Below are positions 44,032 to 53,150 of a DNA stretch of 64,000 nt, piece after piece. Source of the DNA: Galbitalea sp036271795 (lineage in GTDB: Bacteria; Actinomycetota; Actinomycetes; Actinomycetales; Microbacteriaceae); assembly GCA_036271795.1 (NCBI GenBank), contig DATAZY010000088.1, forward strand, positions 13,437 through 77,436, given 5' to 3'. Made by a program: the position numbers and the translations under genes. The notes beneath the pieces were generated by a model, which had not been told where the DNA came from, did not search any database, and saw only the letters and a program-made list of their open reading frames with translations. Every line of letters begins with the position of its first letter. The first letter of the stretch is position 1.

Positions 44032-44520
44032 CTAACGGAAGTTGACGAACTGCAGGTCGACGTCGAGGTCTTTGCCCTTGAGCAGCGCCATAGTGGCCTG
44101 GAGGTCATCGCGACTTTTGGACTGCACCCTCAGCTCATCGCCCTGGATCTGCGACTTCACACTCTTGGGGCTTTCGTCGCGGATGATCTTCGCGACCTTT
44201 TTGGCATCGTCGGAAGAGATCCCGTTCTTGAGGCCGATCTCGATGCGGTATTCCTTCCCGCTCGCGTACGGGTCGCCGGCGTCGAGACTTCGCAGCGAGA
44301 TGCCCCGCTTGATGAACTTCTGCTCGACCACATCGAGCACCGCTTTCACGCGCTCTTCCGCGCTGGCCTTGAGCAGCAGCTTCTCGCCGCTCCACTCGAC
44401 GGATGCGCCGACATTCTTGAAGTCGTACCGGGTCGCGATCTCTTTTTGAGCCTGGTTGACGGCGTTGTCCGCCTCCATCTTGTCGACCTTGCTGACGATG
44501 TCGAACGTGGAATCTGCCAT
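44032..44520 (-). CDS. YajQ-family nucleotide-binding protein
   Basis: The 162-residue product matches YajQ throughout: STFDIVSKVDKMEADNAVNQ, IATRYDFKNVG, and the C-terminal KSRDDLQATMALLKG and DLQFVNFR. Some members bind cyclic di-GMP. It lies 15 bp upstream of cls on the same strand and is divergent from a lipoprotein gene. Confidence 0.94.
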   Translation of the reverse strand: MADSTFDIVSKVDKMEADNAVNQAQKEIATRYDFKNVGASVEWSGEKLLLKASAEERVKAVLDVVEQKFIKRGISLRSLDAGDPYASGKEYRIEIGLKNGISSDDAKKVAKIIRDESPKSVKSQIQGDELRVQSKSRDDLQATMALLKGKDLDVDLQFVNFR

Positions 44521-44559
44521 ATCTCCACTTTAACGCCGAACCACTCGTATCCTGAGAGC

Positions 44560-45129
44560 GTGCAATTGGGGAATCGTCGTTTTGTTGTTCTTGCTGCGCT
44601 GGGGGCGCTGCTGGCTTGCGTGTTGTCCGGCTGTAACTCTGCCGACGTCACGCTGGGTTCAACCAACGGCCAAGCGGTCGCGATTGGCCAGCAGGCCCTT
44701 GGATTCACGTCCTCTGGCGGGTCGTCTTCCGGCTGGACGTCTCCCATCTCCTGCCCAGACGGGTTTGCGCAAGGCCTTCAATCGGGCCTTCCATCAACGG
44801 ACACGCTCCTAAAACTCGATCCGTCTACGGTTTCCGGTCCGGTCGGAGACCCGCAACTGACTACTGGATACGTTGCGACGTGCGCTTACCGACTCACGAC
44901 CGCGACAACCACGATCGTTGAGCTCGCATTCTTCGACATCGACGTCGATCACGAATCGGCAATCTCGACGAGGCTCGTTTCGGACGGATTCGCCTCGCAG
45001 GGTGCCGCGCAGAACACGGACGCTCAGGGTCATCCCAACACACAGACGATCTATCAGAAGGCACTCACGCGGGTTGTTCTGGAGGCCATCACGATCAACT
45101 CAATTCCTGCGTTAGTCGTTGTCGGATGA
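44560..45129 (+). CDS. Hypothetical lipoprotein
   Basis: The GTG at 44560 gives 189 residues. A lipoprotein signal, VLAALGALLACVLSGC, puts the Cys near residue 25. The mature part is Ser/Thr-rich, with TSPISCPDGF and VATCAYRL as a likely disulfide pair. No family is recognised. It is divergent from yajQ. Confidence 0.75.
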   Translation: MQLGNRRFVVLAALGALLACVLSGCNSADVTLGSTNGQAVAIGQQALGFTSSGGSSSGWTSPISCPDGFAQGLQSGLPSTDTLLKLDPSTVSGPVGDPQLTTGYVATCAYRLTTATTTIVELAFFDIDVDHESAISTRLVSDGFASQGAAQNTDAQGHPNTQTIYQKALTRVVLEAITINSIPALVVVG

Positions 45130-45210
45130 TTGTGAACGCGAACCGAGCGCAGGCCTAGTATTCTTATTCAGCGCCTCCGGACAGGTGATCACACGTGGTC
45201 GGAGCGTCAC

Positions 45211-45295
45211 GGCAAGTTACCCAAGCGGCCAAAGGGATCTGACTGTAAATCAGACGTTTTCAACTTCAGGGGTTCGAATCCCTTACTTGCCACCA
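45211..45295 (+). tRNA. tRNA-Tyr (GTA)
   Basis: The acceptor arms GGCAAGT (45211-45217) and ACTTGCC (45285-45291) pair. The anticodon stem TCTGA/TCAGA holds loop CTGTAAA with anticodon GTA at 45245-45247. A long variable arm is present, as in bacterial class II tRNA-Tyr. A73 and an encoded CCA (45293-45295) follow. Confidence 0.97.
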
Positions 45296-45297
45296 AT

Positions 45298-45332
45298 GGT
45301 GAAGGCTCCGCCACGCGGGGCCTTCACCTTTT
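45298..45332 (+). terminator. Rho-independent terminator of tRNA-Tyr
   Basis: GGTGAAGGC (45298-45306) pairs with GCCTTCACC (45320-45328), extended inward by TCC/GGG, and is followed by TTTTC. This is the only classic stem plus T-run terminator I see in the window. The remaining sequence to the lacI start holds the LacI operator. Confidence 0.9.
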
Positions 45333-45396
45333 CTTCAGCGCTGCTATACAGATAGAGCTCCACCCGCGCGTCCCGCGGGTACTACGATGGCGTGAC

Positions 45397-45414
45397 AATG
45401 TATAACGTTCACAT
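45397..45414. promoter_or_regulatory. LacI-family operator upstream of lacI
   Basis: AATGTATAACGTTCACAT lies 45 bp before the lacI start. Reversed, it resembles the operator at 46527 (shared CGTTCACA and AATGT ends). A LacI-type half-site (CGTTCACA) and the ATAACGTT core support autoregulation. Confidence 0.6.
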
Positions 45415-45458
45415 AACCGCCTCTCGCCCAGCCTTGCGGCTGGTCTGAAGAAAGAGCC

Positions 45459-46493
45459 ATGACGACCAAATCGGAACGCGTCTCGGGACCGAATATGCGC
45501 GAGGTCGGCCTGCTCGCCGGGGTCTCGCACCAGACTGTCTTTCGCGTGATGCAGGGTCACCCAAAGGTCGCGCAAGCCACTCGAGATCGGGTGATGGCTG
45601 CCGTCGAACAGTTGGGCTACACACCGAATCTTTCCGCGCGATCGCTCGTTACCGGTCGAAGTCACATGCTCGGCCTCATCACCGTTGGCTCCCAGGACAC
45701 TGGCCCGATCAGCTCCACCTCCGGCTTCGCCGAGGGATTCACCAGCAGGGCGCGATTGCGCTCATATTACGTCAGCGCCACGCACGTCACAGATACGGAT
45801 CCGCAGGGGCTGCGGACGTCGCTCGGGTACTTCCTGCAGCAGCGCTTCGAGGGTGTTGTGGTGCTCACGCCGACTATCGACGTACTGAACGCGCTCAAGG
45901 CGGCGAGACCGGCCCTGCCTTTCGTGACGCTGGGCGGAGGCGCCGTTTTCCCCGATAACAGCGTCAGTCTCGACCAGACACGCGGCGCAATACTCGCTAC
46001 CCAGCACCTGATCGATCTCGGTCATCGGCGCATCGGGCACATATCCGGACCGTTGAGGCGCTTTGACGCAATGGAGCGACTCGGTGGGTGGCGCGAGACG
46101 ATGCGCGAAAACAATCTCGATGCGTCACGAGTCTGGGAGGGTGATTGGTCCGCCCGAGGCGGCAGCGTGCTTGCTGCCGAGCTCTTTGACAGCGGTGCAA
46201 CGGCGGTCTTCTGCGCCAACGACCAGACCGCTCTCGGCGTCATGCATGCTGCGAAACTCAAGGGGATCCGTGTGCCCAAGGATCTCAGCATCGTCGGCTT
46301 TGACGATATGCCGGAGGCGCCCTATTTTCCGACGCCGTTGACGACCGTCCGGCAGGATTACGAACGGCTCGGCGAGGACAGCGTCGAGCTTCTGCTTGCT
46401 CAGGTTGAGGAGTCGTATCAGGGCACCGAAGTGCTGGTCGAGCCGACTCTGGTGTTTCGCGAATCCACAATGCTGCTCAGCACGCGCGACTGA
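45459..46493 (+). CDS. LacI-family transcriptional regulator of sugar operon
   Basis: The 344-residue product has the LacI HTH near residues 12-35 (MREVGLLAGVSHQTVFRV), the hinge LGYTPNLSARSLVTGRSHML, and a periplasmic-binding-like C-terminal domain (AVFCANDQTALGVMHAAKLK, DLSIVGFDDMPEAPYFPTPL). It is followed by a sugar ABC operon with a matching operator, so it is probably its substrate-relieved repressor. The inducer is likely an arabinose-containing sugar, by context. Confidence 0.9.
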   Translation: MTTKSERVSGPNMREVGLLAGVSHQTVFRVMQGHPKVAQATRDRVMAAVEQLGYTPNLSARSLVTGRSHMLGLITVGSQDTGPISSTSGFAEGFTSRARLRSYYVSATHVTDTDPQGLRTSLGYFLQQRFEGVVVLTPTIDVLNALKAARPALPFVTLGGGAVFPDNSVSLDQTRGAILATQHLIDLGHRRIGHISGPLRRFDAMERLGGWRETMRENNLDASRVWEGDWSARGGSVLAAELFDSGATAVFCANDQTALGVMHAAKLKGIRVPKDLSIVGFDDMPEAPYFPTPLTTVRQDYERLGEDSVELLLAQVEESYQGTEVLVEPTLVFRESTMLLSTRD

Positions 46494-46510
46494 GAGAATC
46501 CGCTGAAAGC

Positions 46511-46542
46511 TTGACATAGCGCACGGTGTGAACGATAACATT
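46511..46542 (+). promoter_or_regulatory. Promoter with overlapping LacI operator before sugar ABC operon
   Basis: TTGACA (46511-46516) is a consensus -35; TAACAT (46536-46541) is a possible -10 at 19-bp spacing. The operator TGTGAACGATAACATT (46527-46542) covers the -10. This is the classic LacI-family site in actinobacteria and should block polymerase binding. Confidence 0.7.
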
Positions 46543-46659
46543 ATGAAACTCCAAGACGGAGATCGAGCAGGGAAGGGAGGTGACGCCAAGACGTGCGAGT
46601 CACCGGCGAAGTAATCAACCTGCATCATTTTCTGACACAAGCATCGAATGGAAGGGTCA

Positions 46660-47922
46660 ATGAAGACCAAGAAGTGGATGGCGGCCCTAGCCGTCATCGG
46701 AACCACAATCGCCCTCGCCGGGTGTTCCTCGACCAGCGCCACAACTAGCGCCGGGCCCGTCAAACTCTCCTTCTGGGAGGGCTACACCGCCAGCGACGGC
46801 GTCGAGTTGCAGAAGCTCGTCAAGCAGTTCAACTCGTCGCAGAGGCAGATCCAGATCACGATGCACACGAAGACCTGGGCGGTCATCGGCAGTACCGTGC
46901 TACCGGCGCTCGCCGCCAAGAACGGTCCAGACATCCTCGCCTCGCCGCCTGATGTCATGACCGTCTACGCAAACGAGGGAGTGCTGCAGCCGCTGACCGA
47001 CTTCTACTCCAAGTCCAGTAACGACACGTCCGCCATCAACCAGAGCGCACTGCAGATGAGTGAGCTGAAGGGCACAAATTACGCCGTCCCTCTTGGTTTC
47101 GTTCCGCTGACGATGTTCTACAACAAGGCGGAATTCGCAACTGCGGGCATCACGTCGTTCCCGAAAACGTGGGACGAATGGGTCGCCGACGCGAAGAAGC
47201 TGACCATCCAGACTGGAACCGGAACTCCATCGCAGTATGGTCTGGCGCTTCCGGACCACCAAACGGTGGGTAACGGAGTCTGGACATCCCTGTTTGAGAG
47301 TGGTGGCGGAGACGTCGTCAAGGACGGCAAGGATGTCGTAGTCAACTCCGCAGCGAATAAGGCGACACTCTCCTTCTTTACCGACGCGGTGACGACGGAC
47401 CACATTTCGCCGATTGGCCTCAGCGGTATCGACGCCGACAACCTGTTCACCGCGGGCAAAGCCGCGATGGAGGCGGGCGGACCATGGCTCGCGGGAAGCT
47501 GCGTCGCCTCGAAGATCAGCTGCGGCATTGCGCCGATCCCGGCTGGTCCATCGGGTGTGGCTGAATCGGGCATCGGGGTAACGGCCGGTGTGACGAGCCA
47601 GGCCGGTGCGGAGAAGAAGGCGGCGGCGGAGACGTTCTTCGCCTGGTTCTTCAAGCACGACCAGTCAGTTGCGTGGGCACTCGGTTCTGGATGGCCTCCG
47701 CTCAACACGTCGGTTTCGGCAACCGAGGTGTCGGCGAACACCGAGGTGCAGGAGCTCACCGAGCAGAGCAAGTACACCAAACCGCTCCTTCCGGGAGTTG
47801 TTGACCAGGTTGATGTCATCACGGCGCTCGACACCCTCACCCAGAAGGCGTTCGCGGGCGGTGACATCCCGTCCCTGCTTTCGCAGGCCGAGAAGTCGAT
47901 GAAGACCGCGGTAGCCAAGTAA
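46660..47922 (+). CDS. Sugar ABC transporter extracellular solute-binding lipoprotein
   Basis: The ATG at 46660, with AAGGG upstream, gives 420 residues. The lipobox is IALAGC (Cys about residue 22). The mature protein is a family 1 solute-binding protein: VKLSFWEGYTASDGVELQKL, NGPDILASPPDVMTVY, PLTMFYNKAEFATAGI and WDEWVADAKKLT. It captures the sugar for the two permeases that follow. No ATPase gene is in the operon; a shared MsiK-type ATPase elsewhere is usual in this group. Confidence 0.92.
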   Translation: MKTKKWMAALAVIGTTIALAGCSSTSATTSAGPVKLSFWEGYTASDGVELQKLVKQFNSSQRQIQITMHTKTWAVIGSTVLPALAAKNGPDILASPPDVMTVYANEGVLQPLTDFYSKSSNDTSAINQSALQMSELKGTNYAVPLGFVPLTMFYNKAEFATAGITSFPKTWDEWVADAKKLTIQTGTGTPSQYGLALPDHQTVGNGVWTSLFESGGGDVVKDGKDVVVNSAANKATLSFFTDAVTTDHISPIGLSGIDADNLFTAGKAAMEAGGPWLAGSCVASKISCGIAPIPAGPSGVAESGIGVTAGVTSQAGAEKKAAAETFFAWFFKHDQSVAWALGSGWPPLNTSVSATEVSANTEVQELTEQSKYTKPLLPGVVDQVDVITALDTLTQKAFAGGDIPSLLSQAEKSMKTAVAK

Positions 47923-47936
47923 GCGAAGTGATCGCG

Positions 47937-47969
47937 ACGGCTGCCCTCGGAACCTTCGGGGGCAGCCGT
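47937..47969 (+). promoter_or_regulatory. Intercistronic hairpin after solute-binding protein gene
   Basis: ACGGCTGCCC (47937-47946) pairs perfectly with GGGCAGCCGT (47960-47969). It sits between the binding-protein gene and the first permease. It lacks a T-run, and likely gives partial termination or 3' protection, so binding protein is made in excess. Confidence 0.65.
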
Positions 47970-47992
47970 TACCATGACCAATAGAGACGAAG

Positions 47993-48973
47993 ATGACCCT
48001 GATCAAATCGCGCAGAATGGCGCGGCCATACCGACCGCCGGCGCCGCTGGGCGGTCGGACGGCAGGGGGGCCGCCCCCCTCTCGGCGCAAGCCGCTCGAG
48101 CGACGCCGACGGGTTCTACGGGCCCTCACCTTCCTGGCCCCGGCGCTCATTATTCTGGCCGTTTTCACGGTCGGTCCGATGCTGTCGGCGCTTCGGCTCT
48201 CGTTCACCGACTCCAACGGATTCGGAGTCGCCAATTGGGTCGGCATCGCGAACTACGCCCAGATCTTCAGCGATCCGGCCATCCTGAACTCGATGCTGAA
48301 CACGCTGCTCTACGCGGTGCTGTTCACGCCGGTCAGTGTGATCGTGGCGCTCGCGCTGGCGGTCGCGCTCAACTATCCGGGGCTGCGGCTGCGAGGACTC
48401 TTCCGCTCGGCGCTGTTCCTGCCGTTTATCGTTTCGCTCGCCGTCGCGGCGTTTGCCTGGTCGTACCTGCTCAATCCGGAGATTGGACTGCTGAGCTACT
48501 GGCTTGATCTCATCGGCGTCCATCTCGGAAATCCGATCGAGAACCCCGTTCTCGCAATGCCAACGGTTGTGCTCATCGCCGTCTGGAAGAACTTCGGCTT
48601 CTATATGGTCATCTTCCTGGCCGGGCTGCAGGACGTGCCGCCGAGCCTCTATGAGGCCGCCAAGGTGGACGGCGCAGGCCCATGGAGACGACTGACGAAC
48701 GTCACAATCCCCATGCTGTCGAACACGTTTGGGTTCGTTCTCGTCTTCGCTCTGATCGCCGCACTCCAGGCGTTCGACCAGATCTACATCCTCACCTCGG
48801 GAGGGCCTTACGGCGCGACCCAGACCGTCGTTTACGAGATCTATGAGCAGGGATTCCAGCAGCTGCACCTGGGCTTCGCGTCCGCGCTCTCTTATGTGCT
48901 GCTCGCGGCGACCCTCGTCCTGAGTCTTGGGCAGTTCTTCTTCTTCGGGCGACGTGAAAGCGAGATGAATTGA
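47993..48973 (+). CDS. Sugar ABC transporter permease (MalF-like)
   Basis: The 326-residue product has six membrane segments and the EAA loop YEAAKVDGAGPWRRLTNVTI, the contact with the ATPase. The N-terminus is Arg/Pro-rich (GGRTAGGPPPSRRKPLERRR); ATG 48017-type internal starts are possible. The stop overlaps the next start by 1 base. Confidence 0.92.
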   Translation: MTLIKSRRMARPYRPPAPLGGRTAGGPPPSRRKPLERRRRVLRALTFLAPALIILAVFTVGPMLSALRLSFTDSNGFGVANWVGIANYAQIFSDPAILNSMLNTLLYAVLFTPVSVIVALALAVALNYPGLRLRGLFRSALFLPFIVSLAVAAFAWSYLLNPEIGLLSYWLDLIGVHLGNPIENPVLAMPTVVLIAVWKNFGFYMVIFLAGLQDVPPSLYEAAKVDGAGPWRRLTNVTIPMLSNTFGFVLVFALIAALQAFDQIYILTSGGPYGATQTVVYEIYEQGFQQLHLGFASALSYVLLAATLVLSLGQFFFFGRRESEMN

Positions 48974-49848
48974 TGGCCTTTGGACCCTCTCTCAGCGCCA
49001 GCCGAGTGCCAACGAGGCGTCCGTCGTGGTCGGGGACGATTCGTTCCATCGTTTTCACGGCGGTCATTGCCGTCATCGCGCTCTTCCTGCTGTTGCCGGT
49101 GTTCATCGTCGTTTTCACGGCCTTCAAGCCGGCGTCCGAGATCAACGCATTTCCGCCCACGCTGGTGCCACACAACTGGACGCTCTCGAACTTTGTGACG
49201 ATTTTCCGGGCGCTCCCGTTTGCGCGCCTGATCCTGAACAGCTTCGTGTTCGCCGGGGGTGTCACGGTCTGCGCGATCGTATTCGACTCTATGGCGGCGT
49301 ATGCCCTCGCACGAATCGACTTCACCGGTCGCCGCGTGCTGCTCATCTGCATCGTCGCCACGCTCATGATCCCCTTCCAAGCGACGCTCGTGCCGCTGTA
49401 CCAAATCGTGAGCAGCCTGGGCTGGGTCAACACCTTCGCCGCGCTCATCGCTCCGCGAGCGGCAGACGCGTTCGGTATCTTCCTGCTGCGCCAATTCTTT
49501 GTCTCGCTTCCTCAGGACATCGACAACGCGGCGCGAATCGACGGCGCCTCGGAGTGGCGCATCTTTCTGCAGGTCGTCATTCCGAACGCCCGCCCCGCAA
49601 TCCTTACACTGGCGATCTTCACCTTCGTCAACAACTGGAATGACCTGCTCTGGCCGCTGGTATTCACGAACGACCCCAACATGGGCACCCTGACCTCGGG
49701 ACTGACGCTCCTCACCGGGCCTGGTGGCATCATTCCCCAGGGCGTCATGATGGCGGGCGCTCTCGTTTCACTTCTCCCACTGTTCATCGCTTTCATGTTT
49801 GCCCAGCGCAGATTCATCGAGAGCCTCTCCTCGACGGGACTCAAATGA
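48973..49848 (+). CDS. Sugar ABC transporter permease (MalG-like)
   Basis: The ATG at 48973 gives 291 residues with six membrane segments. The EAA loop reads IDNAARIDGASEWRIFLQVV, and the C-terminus RFIESLSSTGLK is typical of CUT1 permeases. It pairs with the upstream permease. The stop overlaps the glycosidase gene by 4 bp. Confidence 0.93.
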   Translation: MAFGPSLSASRVPTRRPSWSGTIRSIVFTAVIAVIALFLLLPVFIVVFTAFKPASEINAFPPTLVPHNWTLSNFVTIFRALPFARLILNSFVFAGGVTVCAIVFDSMAAYALARIDFTGRRVLLICIVATLMIPFQATLVPLYQIVSSLGWVNTFAALIAPRAADAFGIFLLRQFFVSLPQDIDNAARIDGASEWRIFLQVVIPNARPAILTLAIFTFVNNWNDLLWPLVFTNDPNMGTLTSGLTLLTGPGGIIPQGVMMAGALVSLLPLFIAFMFAQRRFIESLSSTGLK

Positions 49849-51011
49849 CCACCGACCACCTAGAAACCCCGCGAACGGATGCCAGCACGGTGCTCACCCT
49901 CGTTCGCCGAGGGGTGCCAGGCGAGCGACCAGCGGGATACACCCGGATGATTTCGACCGATCCGGATGGCCCGAATGACGGCGACCTGTTCCTCACCTGG
50001 GACGCGGGCTGGCCCGAGGGCTTTCCGGTCCACCGGGCGCTGGGAATAGGTGAAGAAGCCGGCCGGGATTGGCAGTTCGCCGGACTTGCAAAGGGCGGTG
50101 TCGGCGCCGGCGGATTCCGGATGCAGCCCAGCCTCTACGAGCTGCCTGAAGAATTCTCCGGTCTGCTGAAGGGAACACTTCTGCTCACCGGCCAGGCGAC
50201 CTCGCCGGATGAACTGACCTCGAACATCGTGATCTTTGCCAGCAACGATCGCGGCACAACGTGGCGCCCCGTCAGTCATATCGACACCGGTGGCCCGATT
50301 GTCTACGACCCGTCGCCGGAGTCGACCACGACGACGATCTGGGAACCCGAACTCGAGTTGATCGATGGCGAGCTTCTGTGCTTCTACTCGGACGAGCGGT
50401 ACAAGGGTGAGGGCATCCTTCAGGCGATCGTGCATCGCGCCTCACGGGACCTCGTGGTCTGGAGCGAACGTGTCCTCGACTTCGGGGTATCCGATCGCGC
50501 GATCCGACCTGGGATGTTTGTCGCCGCAAAGAATTCCGATCAGGATTTCGCACTTGGCGTCATGGAGATCGTCGGACGGCCGCTTGATCCCGTGAATCTT
50601 TTGTTCTCAATGAATCCGACAGACTGGAGCCCGCCCGAGCATATCGGCGAGACGCTGGTTGCTGCCGATGGAACCTGGCTCTCCGGCACCCCCAACCTGA
50701 CCTGGACCCGGCCACCCGGTGCCGCCGAATCACTGGTTTTCGTAACCGGGCGCTTCTCGTATGACGCAGAAGACCGGCTGGTGGATCGAGCGATCGTGAA
50801 CATCCACTCGGGCCGCGGGTCATGGACATCCATTGACCTCCCGCTTCCGACGGGAGGCGATCCCGAGAGCACCGTACTCGCGGGCTACAGCCAGACACTG
50901 CTTCTCACCCGTGACGGGAAGTGGCTCGTCCAGGCGACAACGGTTTTCAACGACGTCGGTACGACAGATGTGATTGTTGCGACAAAGCCATTCGAGGGGA
51001 TCGAGGGATGA
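49845..51011 (+). CDS. Sialidase-fold glycoside hydrolase, GH93 candidate
   Basis: The 388-residue product has no signal peptide. It contains an Asp-box, IVIFASNDRGTTWRPVS (about residues 127-143), and repeated beta strands with Trp, as in six-bladed sialidase-like propellers. TTTTIWEPELELIDGELLCF resembles stretches in GH43/GH93-type enzymes. GH93 enzymes are exo-1,5-alpha-L-arabinanases with this fold. The overlap with a GH51 arabinofuranosidase gene and the sugar ABC genes supports intracellular arabino-oligosaccharide cleavage. The family number is my inference. Confidence 0.65.
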   Translation: MTTDHLETPRTDASTVLTLVRRGVPGERPAGYTRMISTDPDGPNDGDLFLTWDAGWPEGFPVHRALGIGEEAGRDWQFAGLAKGGVGAGGFRMQPSLYELPEEFSGLLKGTLLLTGQATSPDELTSNIVIFASNDRGTTWRPVSHIDTGGPIVYDPSPESTTTTIWEPELELIDGELLCFYSDERYKGEGILQAIVHRASRDLVVWSERVLDFGVSDRAIRPGMFVAAKNSDQDFALGVMEIVGRPLDPVNLLFSMNPTDWSPPEHIGETLVAADGTWLSGTPNLTWTRPPGAAESLVFVTGRFSYDAEDRLVDRAIVNIHSGRGSWTSIDLPLPTGGDPESTVLAGYSQTLLLTRDGKWLVQATTVFNDVGTTDVIVATKPFEGIEG

Positions 51012-52540
51012 CCGCGACGGCCGAACCCGGTGCCCGTATCGTGATTTCACGCGACTTCACGGTCGGCACGATCGACAGGCGACTCTTCGGGAGTTTCGTG
51101 GAGCACATGGGTCGGTGCGTGTACACCGGTATCTACGAGCCCGGGCATCCAAGGGCCGATGACGAAGGTTTTCGCACGGACGTCGAGGAGCTCGTCGACG
51201 AGCTCGGTCCTACCCTCGTGCGCTACCCGGGCGGCAACTTTGTCTCCGGTTACCAGTGGGAGGACGGCATCGGACCACGGGAGGCTCGTCCTCGGCGCAT
51301 TGACTACGCCTGGCGGTCGATCGAAACCAACCAGATTGGAGTCGATGAATTTCTGCCGTGGATGGAGCGCCGTGGCCTCGAAACGATGATGGCTGTCAAC
51401 CTCGGCACCAGAGGAATTTCCGAGGCGGCGAACCTCGTCGAGTACTGCAACCTCGAGTCCGGCACGTACTGGTCGGACCTGCGTCGCGCCAATGGTCGCG
51501 AGAAGTCGTACGGGGTCGGCCTCTGGTGCCTCGGAAATGAGATGGATGGGCCCTGGCAGATCGGGCACAAGACTGCCATCGAGTACGGTCGACTGGCTGC
51601 GCAAACCGCGCAGGCCATGAAGGCAGTAGATCCCTCGATTGAGCTTGTCGCCTGCGGCAGTTCATCGCGGGACATGTCGACCTTCGGCGAATGGGAGGCG
51701 ACCGTTCTGGGCGAATGCTGGGACTACGTCGACTACATCTCCCTGCACGCGTATTACGAGGAGCGCGACCACGACCGACGAACCTTTCTTGAGTCGGGGG
51801 CGGCGCTCGACGGTTTCATCCGCGATGTCGTTGCAACCGTCGATTCGGTCGCGGCGAGCCGCCACTCCACCAAGCGCGTCGGCCTCTCCCTCGACGAGTG
51901 GAATGTCTGGTACACGTCCAATCTCGAGCAGGGCGACTACGGCGTCCGCGAGGCGCCCCGTCTCATCGAGGACGACTACAGTGCCCTCGACGCGGTCGTG
52001 GTCGGGGATCTTCTCATCGCGATGATCAATAACGCCGATCGCTTGAAGATCGGCTGCCAGGCCCAGCTCGTGAACGTGATCGCTCCAATTCGCACCGAGC
52101 CGGGCGGCGACGCGTGGCGCATGACAACGTTCTATCCGTTCGCAGCGGCCGCAAAGCAGGCGGGCTCAACGGTCCTGGACGCGCGGGTCGAGTCGACCTC
52201 GCAGACTCCGGACGGACGACTGGCAATTGACGATGTCGCATTCGCGTGCGCCGTGAAGAAACTTGACGACGGATCGGAGGAGCTCACCTTCTTCCTTACC
52301 AATCGAGCCGCCGCGTCCGCCCGCGTCGTCGTCGAGACGCAGGGATATCCCGGTCTCGAGGTTAAGGGCGCATCGGTTATGACAGCGGACCTCTCCGGCG
52401 GCCGTCCGAGTGCGCGCGAGGCCGAGGATGCAGCGCCGCGCGGGTTCGGGGAATACACGTCCACCGAGTCCGGGCTCGAGCTGGTTCTCGAACCGGAGTC
52501 GTGGACCGTGTGCACTGCCCGAGCGCATCCCGTGCCCTAG
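51008..52540 (+). CDS. GH51 alpha-L-arabinofuranosidase
   Basis: The ATG at 51008 gives 510 residues. GH51 features: FGSFVEHMGRCVYTGIYEPG, VRYPGGNFVSGYQWEDGIGP, the acid/base Glu in WCLGNEMDGPWQIGHK, and the nucleophile Glu in LSLDEWNVWY. No signal peptide, so it acts in the cytoplasm on imported arabinosides. It overlaps the preceding glycosidase gene by 4 bp. Confidence 0.94.
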   Translation: MTATAEPGARIVISRDFTVGTIDRRLFGSFVEHMGRCVYTGIYEPGHPRADDEGFRTDVEELVDELGPTLVRYPGGNFVSGYQWEDGIGPREARPRRIDYAWRSIETNQIGVDEFLPWMERRGLETMMAVNLGTRGISEAANLVEYCNLESGTYWSDLRRANGREKSYGVGLWCLGNEMDGPWQIGHKTAIEYGRLAAQTAQAMKAVDPSIELVACGSSSRDMSTFGEWEATVLGECWDYVDYISLHAYYEERDHDRRTFLESGAALDGFIRDVVATVDSVAASRHSTKRVGLSLDEWNVWYTSNLEQGDYGVREAPRLIEDDYSALDAVVVGDLLIAMINNADRLKIGCQAQLVNVIAPIRTEPGGDAWRMTTFYPFAAAAKQAGSTVLDARVESTSQTPDGRLAIDDVAFACAVKKLDDGSEELTFFLTNRAAASARVVVETQGYPGLEVKGASVMTADLSGGRPSAREAEDAAPRGFGEYTSTESGLELVLEPESWTVCTARAHPVP

Positions 52541-52550
52541 CATCGGAAAC

Positions 52551-53150
52551 ATGGCTGGCAGGGGCAGCTACGCGAAGGGCGTGGCTAAGCGCGAGGAGAT
52601 CCTGCGTACCGCGCTGGAGGTATTCGCCAAGCAGGGCTACCGCGGAACTTCCCTGCGCGAACTTGCCGATGCGGTGAACCTGAGCCAGGCCGGTCTGCTG
52701 CACTACTTCGATTCGAAGGAAGAGCTTTTCGCCGAGATCCTTCGTGTGCGCGACGAGACCGATCGCGCCGCCTATTCGAGTGCCGGCTCCGGTGTGGACA
52801 CGATGCTCGCGGTCATCCGACACAACTCGGCTGTGCCCGGTCTCGTTCAGCTTTACGCGACCATCTCCAGCGCGGCGACCGAGCCGTCGCACCCCGCGCA
52901 CGAATTCTTCGTCGAGCGCTATCGGCTGCTGCGGGAGGCGTTCGCGGACAGCGCGCGAGAGCGCCAGCTGGCCGGCGAGCTGGATGCGAACCTCGATCCC
53001 GCGAAAGTCGCTGCCGTCATGCTCGCGGTAGCGGACGGCATGCAGGTGCAGTGGCTGCTTGACGCCGACCTGGACATGGCCGAGCACGTCGAGTTCGTCT
53101 GGTCGCTAATGGCGACCGCACGAGGCGCCGGTCAGGCCAACGGTTCCTGA
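52551..53150 (+). CDS. TetR/AcrR-family transcriptional regulator
   Basis: The ATG at 52551 gives 199 residues. HTH: ALEVFAKQGYRGTSLRELAD, then AVNLSQAGLLHYFDSKEELF. The C-terminal domain is of the type seen in regulators next to sugar genes (TetR_C_6-like). It begins 10 bp after GH51, so may be part of the arabinan operon or regulate the overlapping convergent EamA gene (19-bp overlap). Confidence 0.88.
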   Translation: MAGRGSYAKGVAKREEILRTALEVFAKQGYRGTSLRELADAVNLSQAGLLHYFDSKEELFAEILRVRDETDRAAYSSAGSGVDTMLAVIRHNSAVPGLVQLYATISSAATEPSHPAHEFFVERYRLLREAFADSARERQLAGELDANLDPAKVAAVMLAVADGMQVQWLLDADLDMAEHVEFVWSLMATARGAGQANGS

